A stretch of 64,000 bases of DNA, taken from the NCBI RefSeq assembly GCF_009930815.1, contig NZ_CP022222.1, positions 3,080,501 through 3,144,500 of the forward strand, read 5' to 3'. Positions 17,113 to 24,899 of this stretch are shown here, one piece after another. Each line of letters begins with the position of its first letter. Position 1 is the first letter of the stretch. This DNA is from Bradyrhizobium sp. CCBAU 051011 (GTDB taxonomy: Bacteria > Pseudomonadota > Alphaproteobacteria > Rhizobiales > Xanthobacteraceae). The notes under the pieces were generated by a model. The model was not told the origin of the DNA and made no database searches. It worked only from the letters and a program-made list of their open reading frames with translations. The translations under genes and the position numbers were made by a program.

Positions 17113-18740
17113 CCCAGCAATTCCTCAGCGACGTCGTCGGAGAACTGCCTTCGTACGCGCGCGACCATCTCGTGTTCGGAATCGCCGGGAAGCGCAATTG
17201 CACCGGGCATGCCGTGGTCGCGCAGGGCGCGTGCGCAGCCGACCCAGTCGCCGCCCTCGACCGGCTCGTTGAGGGATGCCCATGACAGCGAGCCGCGGGC
17301 GTTGTCGCCGTAGCCATGCCGCTCGGTCCACTCAGCCCCGTTTTCGAGCAGAAAACGCGTCAGGCCGGAATCGCCGCGGAATACCGCCTGATTGAGCGCG
17401 GAGGCATCCCAGTCGCCGCCGCGCACGGCGATCGGCCAGCCGAGTTCGACCATCAGCCTGACGACGTCATCGGCACCGGCCGCGGCCATGTCGGGCAGCA
17501 ATCGCAATTGTGCCGGTGACAGCGAGGCCGGCAAACCGGGCCGCCGGGCTTGAATCGCGCGTGCCTCGGCTTCGTCGCCGCGCGCACATGCGGCGACGAA
17601 GCGCTCTTCGTCGGAGATATCAGGCTCGCCGGCTGGTCCGCGCAGCAGCGCCGCGGCATCGGAGAGCCCGAACTGCAGCGCCAGCCGGTAGGGACTGATG
17701 CCGTCACGGGTCGGCCGCGACGGATCGGCACCGGCTTCCAGCAACGCCATCACGTGACGCGGCCGCCTCCGGTAGATCGCCCAAGCCAGGGGCGAGCCCC
17801 AATCGGTCAGCGGCGCATTCCGCGCCGGCTCGTTCGGATCGCCGCCATGCTGCAGCAGCAGCTTTAGCGCGGCCTCGTCCTCGAGATCGATCGACCGGTA
17901 GATCGCATTGCTCTCGGCAATGCGCGCGCCGTGCTGCAGCAGCAGGCGCGTGCAGGCCAAATTCTCCAGCGAGTGATAAAGCGACTCGCCGTCATTGGGA
18001 TTGGCGCCGGCATCGAGCAGCAATTTGGTCAGCACCGGATCATGGTTGCTTCCGGCCGCGCCGTAGAGCGTCGAGAGCGGGCAGCTCTGGTCCGGCTCGG
18101 CCAGCGAGCCCGGCGGCCAGCGGCTGTGGATGTGCTGATTGACATCGGCGCCGTCAGCGATCAGCAATCGCGCGCTGGCGTGCAGGCGCTGGCGAAATTC
18201 CTCCACGCGCAACAGGCTCGAATGCGCGACCGCGAACAGCGGCGGCAATCGCAGCGGCCCACCTGAAAGCTTGACCCATGCCGGATCGGCCTCTGTCGCC
18301 CGCCGCAGCGCGCCTTCGTCGCCGATCGCGCAGGCGAGCCAGGGATCATCAGCGACGAGTTCGGGGTCATCCGCCAACAATCGCAATGCAACGCGCGGGT
18401 TGGCGCGGTTGACCGTGCCGCTGACGTCGCCGGAGTAGAGGAGTTGAGCCCAGTGCAGGATGCGGGCCGAGCGCTCGCTCCGCGCAGCCGTCTGCACCTC
18501 GACGTAACGCTTCAGGTCGGACCACGACGCAAAATCGTGTTCGCGCGCAACGCACGATTGCGCGTCGTGCAGGCGAAGATCGAGAGCCGCAAGATCTCCG
18601 TCGCTGCGGCCGGCCGCCACCGGCAGTGCGCTGCGCAGCCGCGCCATCGCAGCCGGATCGCGGCTTCGATAGAGGCGGATCAGTTGCTTGGCTTGCTTCT
18701 TCAGATGATCGAGATTCAGTCGATCGGAAGACCGATCCAT
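17109..18740 (-). CDS. Ankyrin repeat protein
   Basis: A 543-residue protein with ankyrin repeats. Copies of the pattern LLLDAGANPNDGES, LLLQHGARI, LLLQHGGDPNEPA, ALLEAGADPSRPTRDG and FLLENGAEW lie roughly between residues 180 and 500. The N-terminal 100 residues contain LDHLKKQAKQLIRLYR and DFASWSDLKRYV, a combination often seen ahead of ankyrin repeats in proteobacterial proteins. No signal peptide or membrane segment is seen, so it is probably cytoplasmic and binds proteins. No partner is suggested by context. Its end overlaps the convergent nitroreductase gene by four bases. Confidence 0.85.
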   Translation of the reverse strand: MDRSSDRLNLDHLKKQAKQLIRLYRSRDPAAMARLRSALPVAAGRSDGDLAALDLRLHDAQSCVAREHDFASWSDLKRYVEVQTAARSERSARILHWAQLLYSGDVSGTVNRANPRVALRLLADDPELVADDPWLACAIGDEGALRRATEADPAWVKLSGGPLRLPPLFAVAHSSLLRVEEFRQRLHASARLLIADGADVNQHIHSRWPPGSLAEPDQSCPLSTLYGAAGSNHDPVLTKLLLDAGANPNDGESLYHSLENLACTRLLLQHGARIAESNAIYRSIDLEDEAALKLLLQHGGDPNEPARNAPLTDWGSPLAWAIYRRRPRHVMALLEAGADPSRPTRDGISPYRLALQFGLSDAAALLRGPAGEPDISDEERFVAACARGDEAEARAIQARRPGLPASLSPAQLRLLPDMAAAGADDVVRLMVELGWPIAVRGGDWDASALNQAVFRGDSGLTRFLLENGAEWTERHGYGDNARGSLSWASLNEPVEGGDWVGCARALRDHGMPGAIALPGDSEHEMVARVRRQFSDDVAEELLG

Positions 18741-18921
18741 CAGACACCTCCGTGCATGACATCGCCGACGGCCCGCAATACCGGCTGCACAAAGGCTCTA
18801 GATGTCGCTCGAAAGCTGCAAGTGGGTTCAACCCTTCCCGCGGGCCCGGGAGCGGCTTGCACCGCAGGCGCTACAATATGGCCACAGCGGCCAGGGGTCA
18901 ACGCATCAGGCGCGCGGAAAA

Positions 18922-18949
18922 ATCCCGGTCGCGTACCGCGGCCGGGATC
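18922..18949 (-). terminator. Terminator for the small exported-protein gene
   Basis: A 12-base stem with one G-U type mismatch (ATCCCGGTCGCG / CGCGGCCGGGAT). On the minus strand it is followed by TTTTT, and it lies 23 bases past the stop of the gene at 18972. Confidence 0.7.
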
Positions 18950-18971
18950 TTTCTTGACTGACGCTATTCGA

Positions 18972-19232
18972 TCAGTAGGCGCAGACGTTCACGTTGCGCA
19001 GGCGCATGCCACGGCGGGTTTCCACCCAGCGCTGCCGCAGGCAGCCGTTCAGACCGGTGTCGACATAGACGCCGCCGAAGCCGACGCCGATGGCGGGACC
19101 CCAACCATAGCCATGGCCCCAATGATGACCCCAGTGATGGCCGTGATAGAAGCCGCCGGCGGACGCGGGTGTTGCAGCGGCAAAGGTGAGGGAGGCGGCG
19201 GCAATCAGTCCGAGGGTAATCTTGCGAAACAT
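18972..19232 (-). CDS. Small exported Gly/His-rich protein
   Basis: An 86-residue protein with a signal peptide (MFRKITLGLIAAASLTFAAA, cleaved after about ASA). The short mature region is rich in His, Gly, Trp and Tyr: HGHHWGHHWGHGYGWG, then two Cys. I chose ATG 19232 because TTGGAGAAA supplies a ribosome site. Such small periplasmic proteins are common in Bradyrhizobium and have no known function. The His cluster suggests metal contact, but that is only inference. It is a stand-alone gene with its own terminator. Confidence 0.75.
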   Translation of the reverse strand: MFRKITLGLIAAASLTFAAATPASAGGFYHGHHWGHHWGHGYGWGPAIGVGFGGVYVDTGLNGCLRQRWVETRRGMRLRNVNVCAY

Positions 19233-19335
19233 ACTCAATTTCTCCAATTCTTTGGCACGAGGCCGTTGTTGCGTCCCTGCCCATCAGTCGGGCCGGCAAC
19301 GGCTTGCGTTCATGCGCGAAGCGAAGAATTGTGTT

Positions 19336-20364
19336 TCAGGAATGTTTCGCGGGACGGGATCTTCGTAAATTTTCTCTATCCGGATATTCGACCGGCGCTG
19401 GCCGGTAGCGCGCGGCCATGGCCTGCGTCTGCTCGGCCATCTTGTCGCGCAGCTCCGCCGGCGCCAGCACCTCGGCCTCCGCGCCGAGACGCAGCAGTTC
19501 AGCGGCGGCATGCCACACCGTTTTCCCGATCGGCACGATGGCGATGCGCCAGCCGTCTGCATCGGCCGTCTCCTCGATACGGGTGCGCGTCCGCACGTAA
19601 GGCTGGCTCAAGGCGTTGAGCAGCTTGACGCCGAACGGTGACAGGCGCACGGTGGCGGCGTTCGGATGCATCTCGGCTTCGAGCCGCAGCGTCGCTGCCT
19701 GCCAATAGGCGGCGAGATCGAAATCGGCGGGCCGGACGAAACCTTCGTCCAGCACATTGCAATCGAGCACGCGCGCTACGCGATAGGTGCGCACGCTGCC
19801 GTCGACCTGGCCTGCGAGATACCAGCTTCCGCCCTTGAGCACGAGACCGAGCGGCGCGACGCGGCGGCGCTTCTCCGCCCGCCAGCTCTGGTAGCGGATT
19901 TCGATCAGGCTCTCGCGCAGCAGCGCAGCGGCAATGGCGCGCAGATGTTTTGGCTGCTCGGCTTCGCCGAACCAGCCGGGGGTATCGAGATGGAAGCGCT
20001 CCTGCATCCGCCCGGCGTTCGGACGCAGATTTTCGGGCAGCGCCGCCATCAGCTTGGTCTGCGCCGCCATCATCGCAGCATCGAGACCGAGCGCGGCCGC
20101 GGGGCCCGGCAGTCCCGTCATGAACAGCGCCTCGGCCTCCGCTTGCGACAATCCGTTCAGCCGCACGCGATAGCCGTCGAGCAGGCGATAGCCGCCTTCC
20201 GCGCCGCGCTCGGCATAAACCGGAACGCCGGCGGCAGCCAGCGCATCGATGTCGCGATAGATGGTGCGCACCGAAACCTCGCAAGCTTCGGCGAGTTCGG
20301 GCGCGGTGATCTGTCCCCGCGCCTGCAGGGTGGTCAGGATCGAAAGCAGCCGGCTCGCGCGCAT
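19336..20364 (-). CDS. WYL-domain transcriptional regulator (YafY/DeoR-like HTH)
   Basis: A 342-residue regulator. The N-terminal winged helix-turn-helix (MRASRLLSILTTLQARGQITAPELAEACEVSVRTIYRDIDAL) is followed by a WYL domain around residues 140-210 (PLGLVLKGGSWYLAGQVDG) and a C-terminal WCX-like extension. It is divergent from the glutathione S-transferase at 20451. Between them lies a perfect 13-base inverted repeat, which is the obvious operator. The family often acts as ligand-responsive activators or repressors of a neighbouring gene. A second module of the same design lies at 28154-30000. Confidence 0.9.
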   Translation of the reverse strand: MRASRLLSILTTLQARGQITAPELAEACEVSVRTIYRDIDALAAAGVPVYAERGAEGGYRLLDGYRVRLNGLSQAEAEALFMTGLPGPAAALGLDAAMMAAQTKLMAALPENLRPNAGRMQERFHLDTPGWFGEAEQPKHLRAIAAALLRESLIEIRYQSWRAEKRRRVAPLGLVLKGGSWYLAGQVDGSVRTYRVARVLDCNVLDEGFVRPADFDLAAYWQAATLRLEAEMHPNAATVRLSPFGVKLLNALSQPYVRTRTRIEETADADGWRIAIVPIGKTVWHAAAELLRLGAEAEVLAPAELRDKMAEQTQAMAARYRPAPVEYPDRENLRRSRPAKHS

Positions 20365-20374
20365 GCCCCCTTAA

Positions 20375-20405
20375 ACCATACCTGACACAGGATGTCAGGT
20401 ATGGT
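20375..20405. promoter_or_regulatory. Operator palindrome in the WYL/GST divergent promoter
   Basis: ACCATACCTGACA (20375-20387) and its exact complement TGTCAGGTATGGT (20393-20405) are separated by 5 bases. It lies 10 bases upstream of the regulator start and 45 upstream of the GST start, consistent with autoregulation and control of the GST gene. Confidence 0.8.
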
Positions 20406-20450
20406 CCGGCATAGAAGGCCCGTTGCCCGTCGGCTTCAAAGGAGACTTCA

Positions 20451-21095
20451 ATGACCGCTGAGAACCGCATCACGCTGTATTATTCGCCGCAGAGCCGCGC
20501 CACGGGCACGCGGGTGCTGCTGGAGGAACTGGGCGCGCCTTACGATCTCCATGTCCTGAACATGAAGGCGGGCGAGCAGCGCCAGCCGGCCTATCTCGCC
20601 ATTAATCCGCTGGGCAAGGTGCCGGCGATTCGCCATGGCGACGCGCTGGTGACCGAACAGGTCGCCATCTACACCTATCTCGCCGACCTGTTTCCGAAGG
20701 CAGGGCTGACGCCTGCGCTCGATGATCCCCGGCGCGGCCCGTATTTGCGCTGGATCGCCTATTATGGTTCGTCCTTCGAGCCGGCTGTGATCGACAGCTT
20801 CATGAAGCGCGAACCGGCGCCCGTGACGCAATCACCCTATTCAGATTACGACTCCATGCTTGGTGTATTGGAGGCGCAGCTTTCGAAGGGACCTTATCTG
20901 GTCGGGGACCGCATGACGGCCGCCGACATCCTCTGGGGCGTGGCGTTCAGTTGGACGATGATGTTTGGCCTGGTGCCCGGAAACGACGTATTCAAGGCCT
21001 ATGCCGAGCGCATCACCTCGCGGCCCGCGTTCCAGCGGATCAGCGCGGCCGACGATGAGATGGCGGCACAGCATGCCGCAGCCTGCGGCGGGTGA
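20451..21095 (+). CDS. Glutathione S-transferase family protein
   Basis: A 214-residue GST. The N-terminal thioredoxin-fold domain (residues 8-83) starts ITLYYSPQSRATGTRVLLEELG, with a Ser in SPQSR as the likely glutathione-activating residue. The cis-Pro motif LGKVPAI and the Glu-Gln TEQVAI follow. The C-terminal helical domain has PYLVGDRMTAADI. It has a GGAG ribosome site. It is expected to conjugate or reduce an electrophile under control of the divergent WYL regulator. The DUF6157 gene follows in the same direction and may be co-transcribed. Confidence 0.88.
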   Translation: MTAENRITLYYSPQSRATGTRVLLEELGAPYDLHVLNMKAGEQRQPAYLAINPLGKVPAIRHGDALVTEQVAIYTYLADLFPKAGLTPALDDPRRGPYLRWIAYYGSSFEPAVIDSFMKREPAPVTQSPYSDYDSMLGVLEAQLSKGPYLVGDRMTAADILWGVAFSWTMMFGLVPGNDVFKAYAERITSRPAFQRISAADDEMAAQHAAACGG

Positions 21096-21122
21096 GTGGC
21101 ATCAAGAGACTTGGGTTCCTGG

Positions 21123-21557
21123 ATGACAAAGACAGTGCACACGACCAACTGCTTCGACACCTTCATCCAGGTCGCGGAAGATTGTCCCGCGCGCACCGGC
21201 GAAGCGCCGCCGGCGCGTGCGGGGAATCCGACTGTGGCCGGCCTTCAGTACCAGATGATCGCGGAGGCGCCCTACAAATACACCTCTGATGACGTGGTGT
21301 TCGCGACCTCCGCTCCCGGCCGGCAGCTCGGCGCGAAGGCGACGAAGAAGGAGAAAAGCCTCGCCCGCGACGAATTCTTCTCCAGGGGGCAGGCGTGCCT
21401 GAGGGCATCGGGGCTCGGCAAGCGCTTCGGCTGGGGCGTGCATGCCGATGCCGAAGGGCGGGTTGCGATCTATGCCGTCGACAGCCAGCGCTATCAGGCC
21501 CTGGCGCGCGATCCCGAGATCAAGCAGGTCCGGGCGATGTGGACCAAGCGGGCTTAA
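21123..21557 (+). CDS. DUF6157 family protein
   Basis: A 144-residue cytoplasmic protein of a conserved uncharacterised family. It has the family pattern HTTNCFDTFIQVAEDCPA, LQYQMIAEAPYKYTSDDVVF, REEFFSRGQACLRAS-like and GKRFGWGVH. I chose ATG 21123, since the open frame to 21096 begins inside the GST tail. It lies 27 bases after the GST stop on the same strand, so it probably shares the WYL-controlled transcript. Function unknown. Confidence 0.8.
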   Translation: MTKTVHTTNCFDTFIQVAEDCPARTGEAPPARAGNPTVAGLQYQMIAEAPYKYTSDDVVFATSAPGRQLGAKATKKEKSLARDEFFSRGQACLRASGLGKRFGWGVHADAEGRVAIYAVDSQRYQALARDPEIKQVRAMWTKRA

Positions 21558-21562
21558 GCCTC

Positions 21563-22348
21563 TCAGAACTTCGGCGGCCGCTTTTCCGCCAACGCCTTGA
21601 CGCCTTCCCTGATCTCTTCGCCGCGCATGCTCTCGCGGTGGCGCAGGTTGGCGGCTTCCTCGTCGAGCTTGCCGCGCGCGAATTCGTTGATGGCGCGCTT
21701 CATGCCGGCCATCGCCAGCGGCGCGTTGCCGGCCAGGATGGTGGCGAGCTTGTCCACTTCCTCGTCCAGCATTTCCAGAGGTACCATGGCAGTGAGGTAG
21801 CCGATCCGCAGCATTTCCGGTGCGGTGATTTTCTGCGCGGTGAGAAACAGCATTTTTGCGTTGTCGACGCCGAGCCGCGATACGTAGCGTTCGATGCCGC
21901 TCTTGTAATAATGCAGTCCGAACCGCGCCGCCGGCATGAACATCTCGGCGGTATCGACGCCGATGCGGAAATCGCAGGCCAGCGCCAGATCGGTCGAGCC
22001 GCCATAGACGCCGCCATTGAGCCGGCAGATCGTCGGCACGCCGAGGTCTTCCAGCCGGTTGACGACGACCTCGAACGCGGATCCCGCGCTCGGCTGTTCG
22101 TTCTCGCTGGTCGCGCGATCAGCCACCGAATTGAGATCGTAGCCGGAGCTGAAGGCGAGGCCGGTGCCGGTCAGCACCATCACGCGGATCGCAGGATCGG
22201 CCTCGATCCGGTCGAACAGTTTCAAGAGGTCGCCGAGATCCTCGCTCTGCAGCCGGTTGCGGTGTTGCGGCCGGTTGAGGCGGACGGTGGCGCGAGCGCT
22301 GTTGATTTCGAGGATAGGCCCGCTCGCCGCTTCAGCTCCGTCGGACAT
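21563..22348 (-). CDS. Enoyl-CoA hydratase/isomerase family protein
   Basis: A 261-residue crotonase-fold protein that binds a CoA thioester. The oxyanion-hole segment is FSSGYDL (near 66-72) and the second is NGGVYGGSTDLALACD (111-126). The residues at the two catalytic Glu positions are D120 and A140, so classical hydration is doubtful and an isomerase or hydrolase role is more likely. The ATG at 22348 has a GGAGAG site. The longer frame upstream encodes a potassium-channel fragment that is not part of this protein. It converges on the DUF6157 gene. Substrate unknown. Confidence 0.83.
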   Translation of the reverse strand: MSDGAEAASGPILEINSARATVRLNRPQHRNRLQSEDLGDLLKLFDRIEADPAIRVMVLTGTGLAFSSGYDLNSVADRATSENEQPSAGSAFEVVVNRLEDLGVPTICRLNGGVYGGSTDLALACDFRIGVDTAEMFMPAARFGLHYYKSGIERYVSRLGVDNAKMLFLTAQKITAPEMLRIGYLTAMVPLEMLDEEVDKLATILAGNAPLAMAGMKRAINEFARGKLDEEAANLRHRESMRGEEIREGVKALAEKRPPKF

Positions 22349-22528
22349 CGTTCTCTCCATTGTTTCGGTCGTCATTGTCACCACCGCCCACCACAGCGCC
22401 GCCGGCACGCTGCCGACGGTCGCCGGCGGAATGTCGCGTTCCAGGAAGCATTCGGCAATGGAAGCCAGAAATACCGGCATCAGGAAGATCACGAGCACGT
22501 CGAGCAGCGGCCGTCTTGGCGGTGAACT
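22349..22528 (-). pseudogene. Remnant of a potassium-channel pore gene
   Basis: Continuous with the upstream reading frame of the crotonase gene, the minus strand encodes LLDVLVIFLMPVFLASIAE, then an ERD turn, then a stretch ending VPAALWWAVVTMTT. This is the pore-helix pattern of bacterial voltage- or cyclic-nucleotide-gated potassium channels, whose next residues would be the filter TVGYGD. Here the frame runs instead into the ribosome site and start of the crotonase gene. No filter, voltage sensor or start is seen. It is most likely a truncated relic left by a deletion. Confidence 0.5.
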
Positions 22529-22867
22529 GAGCCAGTGCCGAGAGAACGAGCCGCTTGGACATCGGATGAGGAGGACCTGATGCGTGCAATGAAAGCCGGG
22601 TAACGGTCAGGTCGCAGCGTGACCAATAGGTTGCAAGGTGCCCGCCTGCAGGGAGGCCGTCAATGACGGCGGCTGCACCCGCGGCGCGAGGGCCGGCTAG
22701 CCGCGGCCCGCGGCTTGAGGAAGGCGAATTTTACCCGGAAATAGTGAGAATCCCGACAAAACGTCGCTTTTTCCTCGTATACCAACAGGGCTCCGCGCCG
22801 TTACGATGGCGGCGGCGCAGCAGAATCGCGAAAAAATTCACTCCCTTAAGCAATTGGTTGGCCTCCA
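22529..22867. other. Intergenic stretch upstream of the cNMP-binding gene
   Basis: About 340 bases between the channel relic and the plus-strand gene at 22868. Short open frames are present but low in protein character. No hairpin, repeat or recognisable promoter consensus stands out. Confidence 0.4.
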
Positions 22868-23533
22868 ATGGATACGTCTCATCTGGCACAACACGCGGGA
22901 ACGGCCGGCGCGCTGTTCGCCACGATTTTCGTGGTTGCCACCACGACGATGAAGACCATGATCCCGTTGCGGGTCTTCGGCATTCTCGCCAACGTCATCC
23001 TGATCATCACCGCAATCCCGGCCCGTAATTACCTGGTCATGGTGGTGCAGCTGATCATGCTGCTGGTCAATTCCTATCGCCTGCACCAGATGCTGCAGCT
23101 GGTGCGCGACGTGAAGAAATCCGTCAACAGCGATCTCTCGATGGAATGGCTGAAGCCGTTCATGACCGAGCGCCAATGCGCGGCCGGCGAGATTCTGTTC
23201 TACAAGGACGAGAAGGCTGAGGACATGCTCTATATCGTCAGCGGCCGGTTCAAGCTGGTCGAATCAGGCATCGTGCTGCCGGTTGGCGCTATCGTCGGTG
23301 AGCTCGGCATGCTGTCGCCGTCGAATACGCGAACCCAGACCCTGGAATGCGTTGAGTCCGGGCTCGTCCTCAGCGTCAGCTACACCAAGGTCGAGGAGCT
23401 CTACGTGCAGAATCCGGCTTTCGGCTTTTACTTCCTTCGCCTTTCCAGCGCCAGGCTGTTTCAGAACCTTGAGACGCTGCAGCAGCAGTTGAACCAGCAA
23501 ACAGCGTCCGCCGCTGCGCCGAAGCCTGCGTAG
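22868..23533 (+). CDS. Membrane protein with cyclic nucleotide-binding domain
   Basis: A 221-residue protein. Three hydrophobic segments (about 11-28, 33-50 and 54-70) come first, followed by a cyclic-nucleotide-binding domain (about 90-195) facing the cytoplasm. The phosphate-binding cassette GAIVGELGMLSPSNTRTQT (about 140-158) contains the Gly-Glu pair and the Arg (R155) that normally bind cAMP or cGMP. There is no helix-turn-helix, kinase or channel domain, so the output is unclear. The topology is like that of Popeye proteins. The next gene starts 17 bases later and is probably co-transcribed. Confidence 0.82.
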   Translation: MDTSHLAQHAGTAGALFATIFVVATTTMKTMIPLRVFGILANVILIITAIPARNYLVMVVQLIMLLVNSYRLHQMLQLVRDVKKSVNSDLSMEWLKPFMTERQCAAGEILFYKDEKAEDMLYIVSGRFKLVESGIVLPVGAIVGELGMLSPSNTRTQTLECVESGLVLSVSYTKVEELYVQNPAFGFYFLRLSSARLFQNLETLQQQLNQQTASAAAPKPA

Positions 23534-23550
23534 AGGCCGGAGCAGGGAGA

Positions 23551-24441
23551 GTGACAGACCGCGGTATCCTGTCGTCGTTGCGTTATCTGTTCGCCGATGT
23601 CATCGGCGACGATGACGAAACGCCGCCGTTCCTGCCAGAGGGGCTGCCGGAGCCGGTGATGGCGGTGGCGAGCGAGGGCATCCATCTTCTGATCGATTAT
23701 CAGGGTCCGAGCTACGCCCATCTCTATGTCGACCGGCTGCGGCGGTTCATCGGCAAGCAGGGCGTCGATGACGCGATGCTTGGCGAGATCGCGCGGCTGA
23801 TGGCGGTGCGCATGAGTTATCAGGATCCGATCCGGATCGCGCAGCTCAAGCTCGCCGAACTGCACGGCCGGCCGGATGGATGGGCTGGCTCCGTCGACGT
23901 CAGAAAATTCTCCGTTGAAGAGTTGATCGGCGCGCTGCCGGCCGTGATCGCCGAGTACATCCTCGATGCGCTCGAATGGCTGGGTTTGAAGGACAAGCGC
24001 GTCTCCATCCGTTTCTCAACGAAAAGTCGCTTCGGCATTCGCCGCCTCAAGATGGAGGCGGGGCTGCGGCGGTGGCGCCTGTTTTCGGTGCGCTATGCCA
24101 AGGAACGGGTCTGGGTCGAGCGCTGGCTGCACATGATCGACCGCGCCCTGACCAAGCAGCCGCAGGCGGCGCCGGCGATCATCCACACCGCAACCATGAT
24201 CGTCGGATATGGCGACGTCTACCGGCAGGGCATGGCGGACTGGCACGCGATCATCGACGGGCTTGCCAAGCCGACCTTCGACGGCGTGCTGGCGCTGTCA
24301 GACCTTGCCGGCGCGGTGATCGAGGCGCGCGCCGCCGCGCTGCCCGACCCGCGGCAGTCCGAGCTCAAGCGCAAGATCGCCGAAATCCGAGCGCGGGCGA
24401 CTGCCGCCGCGTATGCGGCGGTGCCGTCCGAAAAGATGTAG
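23551..24441 (+). CDS. Orphan DUF6537-type protein (indolepyruvate oxidoreductase C-terminal domain)
   Basis: A 296-residue cytoplasmic protein. Segments such as GIHLLIDYQGPSYAHLYVDRL and ARLMAVRMSYQDPIRIAQLK match the domain found at the C-terminus of aerobic-type indolepyruvate ferredoxin oxidoreductases (IorB-like). Here the domain stands alone, without the thiamine diphosphate or pyruvate-oxidoreductase gamma domains. The GTG start at 23551 is preceded by AGGGAGA. It follows the cyclic-nucleotide-binding membrane protein closely, so the two may work together. Function unknown. Confidence 0.7.
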   Translation: MTDRGILSSLRYLFADVIGDDDETPPFLPEGLPEPVMAVASEGIHLLIDYQGPSYAHLYVDRLRRFIGKQGVDDAMLGEIARLMAVRMSYQDPIRIAQLKLAELHGRPDGWAGSVDVRKFSVEELIGALPAVIAEYILDALEWLGLKDKRVSIRFSTKSRFGIRRLKMEAGLRRWRLFSVRYAKERVWVERWLHMIDRALTKQPQAAPAIIHTATMIVGYGDVYRQGMADWHAIIDGLAKPTFDGVLALSDLAGAVIEARAAALPDPRQSELKRKIAEIRARATAAAYAAVPSEKM

Positions 24442-24483
24442 GGTGGGCAAGGATGCTTGCAGGGATGAATGCAGCGTCTTTCG

Positions 24484-24660
24484 TCAATGCCGAGACTCCA
24501 TCCATCGCGAGAAGAAATAAATGACGACCACAGACACTGCCGTCGTTGCTGTCTCAATGACGAGAGGAAAGCCGAGAATCGCCCAGATCAACAGGCAAAT
24601 AACTGCAACAGCGCCGAAGACAATACTATCAACCTTTTCGGTAACGGACCTCAAGGACAT
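24484..24660 (-). CDS. Small two-helix membrane protein
   Basis: A 58-residue protein from ATG 24660 with a GAGAG site: MSLRSVTEKVDSIVFGAVAV, then two hydrophobic segments (about residues 12-33 and 35-51) and a basic tail (FSRWMESRH). The frame is open further upstream to 24807, but that part lacks protein character. It could be a small hypothetical membrane protein typical of rhizobia. No partner is suggested, and the function is unknown. Confidence 0.5.
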   Translation of the reverse strand: MSLRSVTEKVDSIVFGAVAVICLLIWAILGFPLVIETATTAVSVVVIYFFSRWMESRH

Positions 24661-24793
24661 CGCTCTCTCGCCGTTATCGGACCTCGCCAACAATGCTCTT
24701 AAGAATAGATACGCCGTCCCTTCGCACCGATGAAGGGCAACATTAAACTTGTTTCGATCATTTTGCCGTATCCGATTTGGGTAGAAGCAGATC

Positions 24794-24876
24794 GTAGGGG
24801 TGGGCAAAGCGAAGCGTGCCCACCAATCAAGCCACGGGCATGGATGGTGGGCACGCTTGCGCTTTGCCCACCCTAC
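24794..24876. repeat. Palindromic repeat, 'GTAGGGTGGGCAAAG' family, copy 1
   Basis: Starts GTAGGGGTGGGCAAAGCG and ends GCTTTGCCCACCCTAC, with inner GCGTGCCCACC / GGTGGGCACGC pairing. It could form one long hairpin. Other copies lie at 37197-37313 and 43373-43500, and a short fragment (GTAGGGTGGGCAAGG) is at about 24439. Confidence 0.85.
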
Positions 24877-24899
24877 AAGAGCTTAGGATTTCGAGCTAT

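Noticed and set aside
18964..19299. 111-codon minus-strand frame overlapping the small exported-protein gene
   Set aside because: The alternative frame lacks a signal peptide and a ribosome site, while the chosen frame has both.
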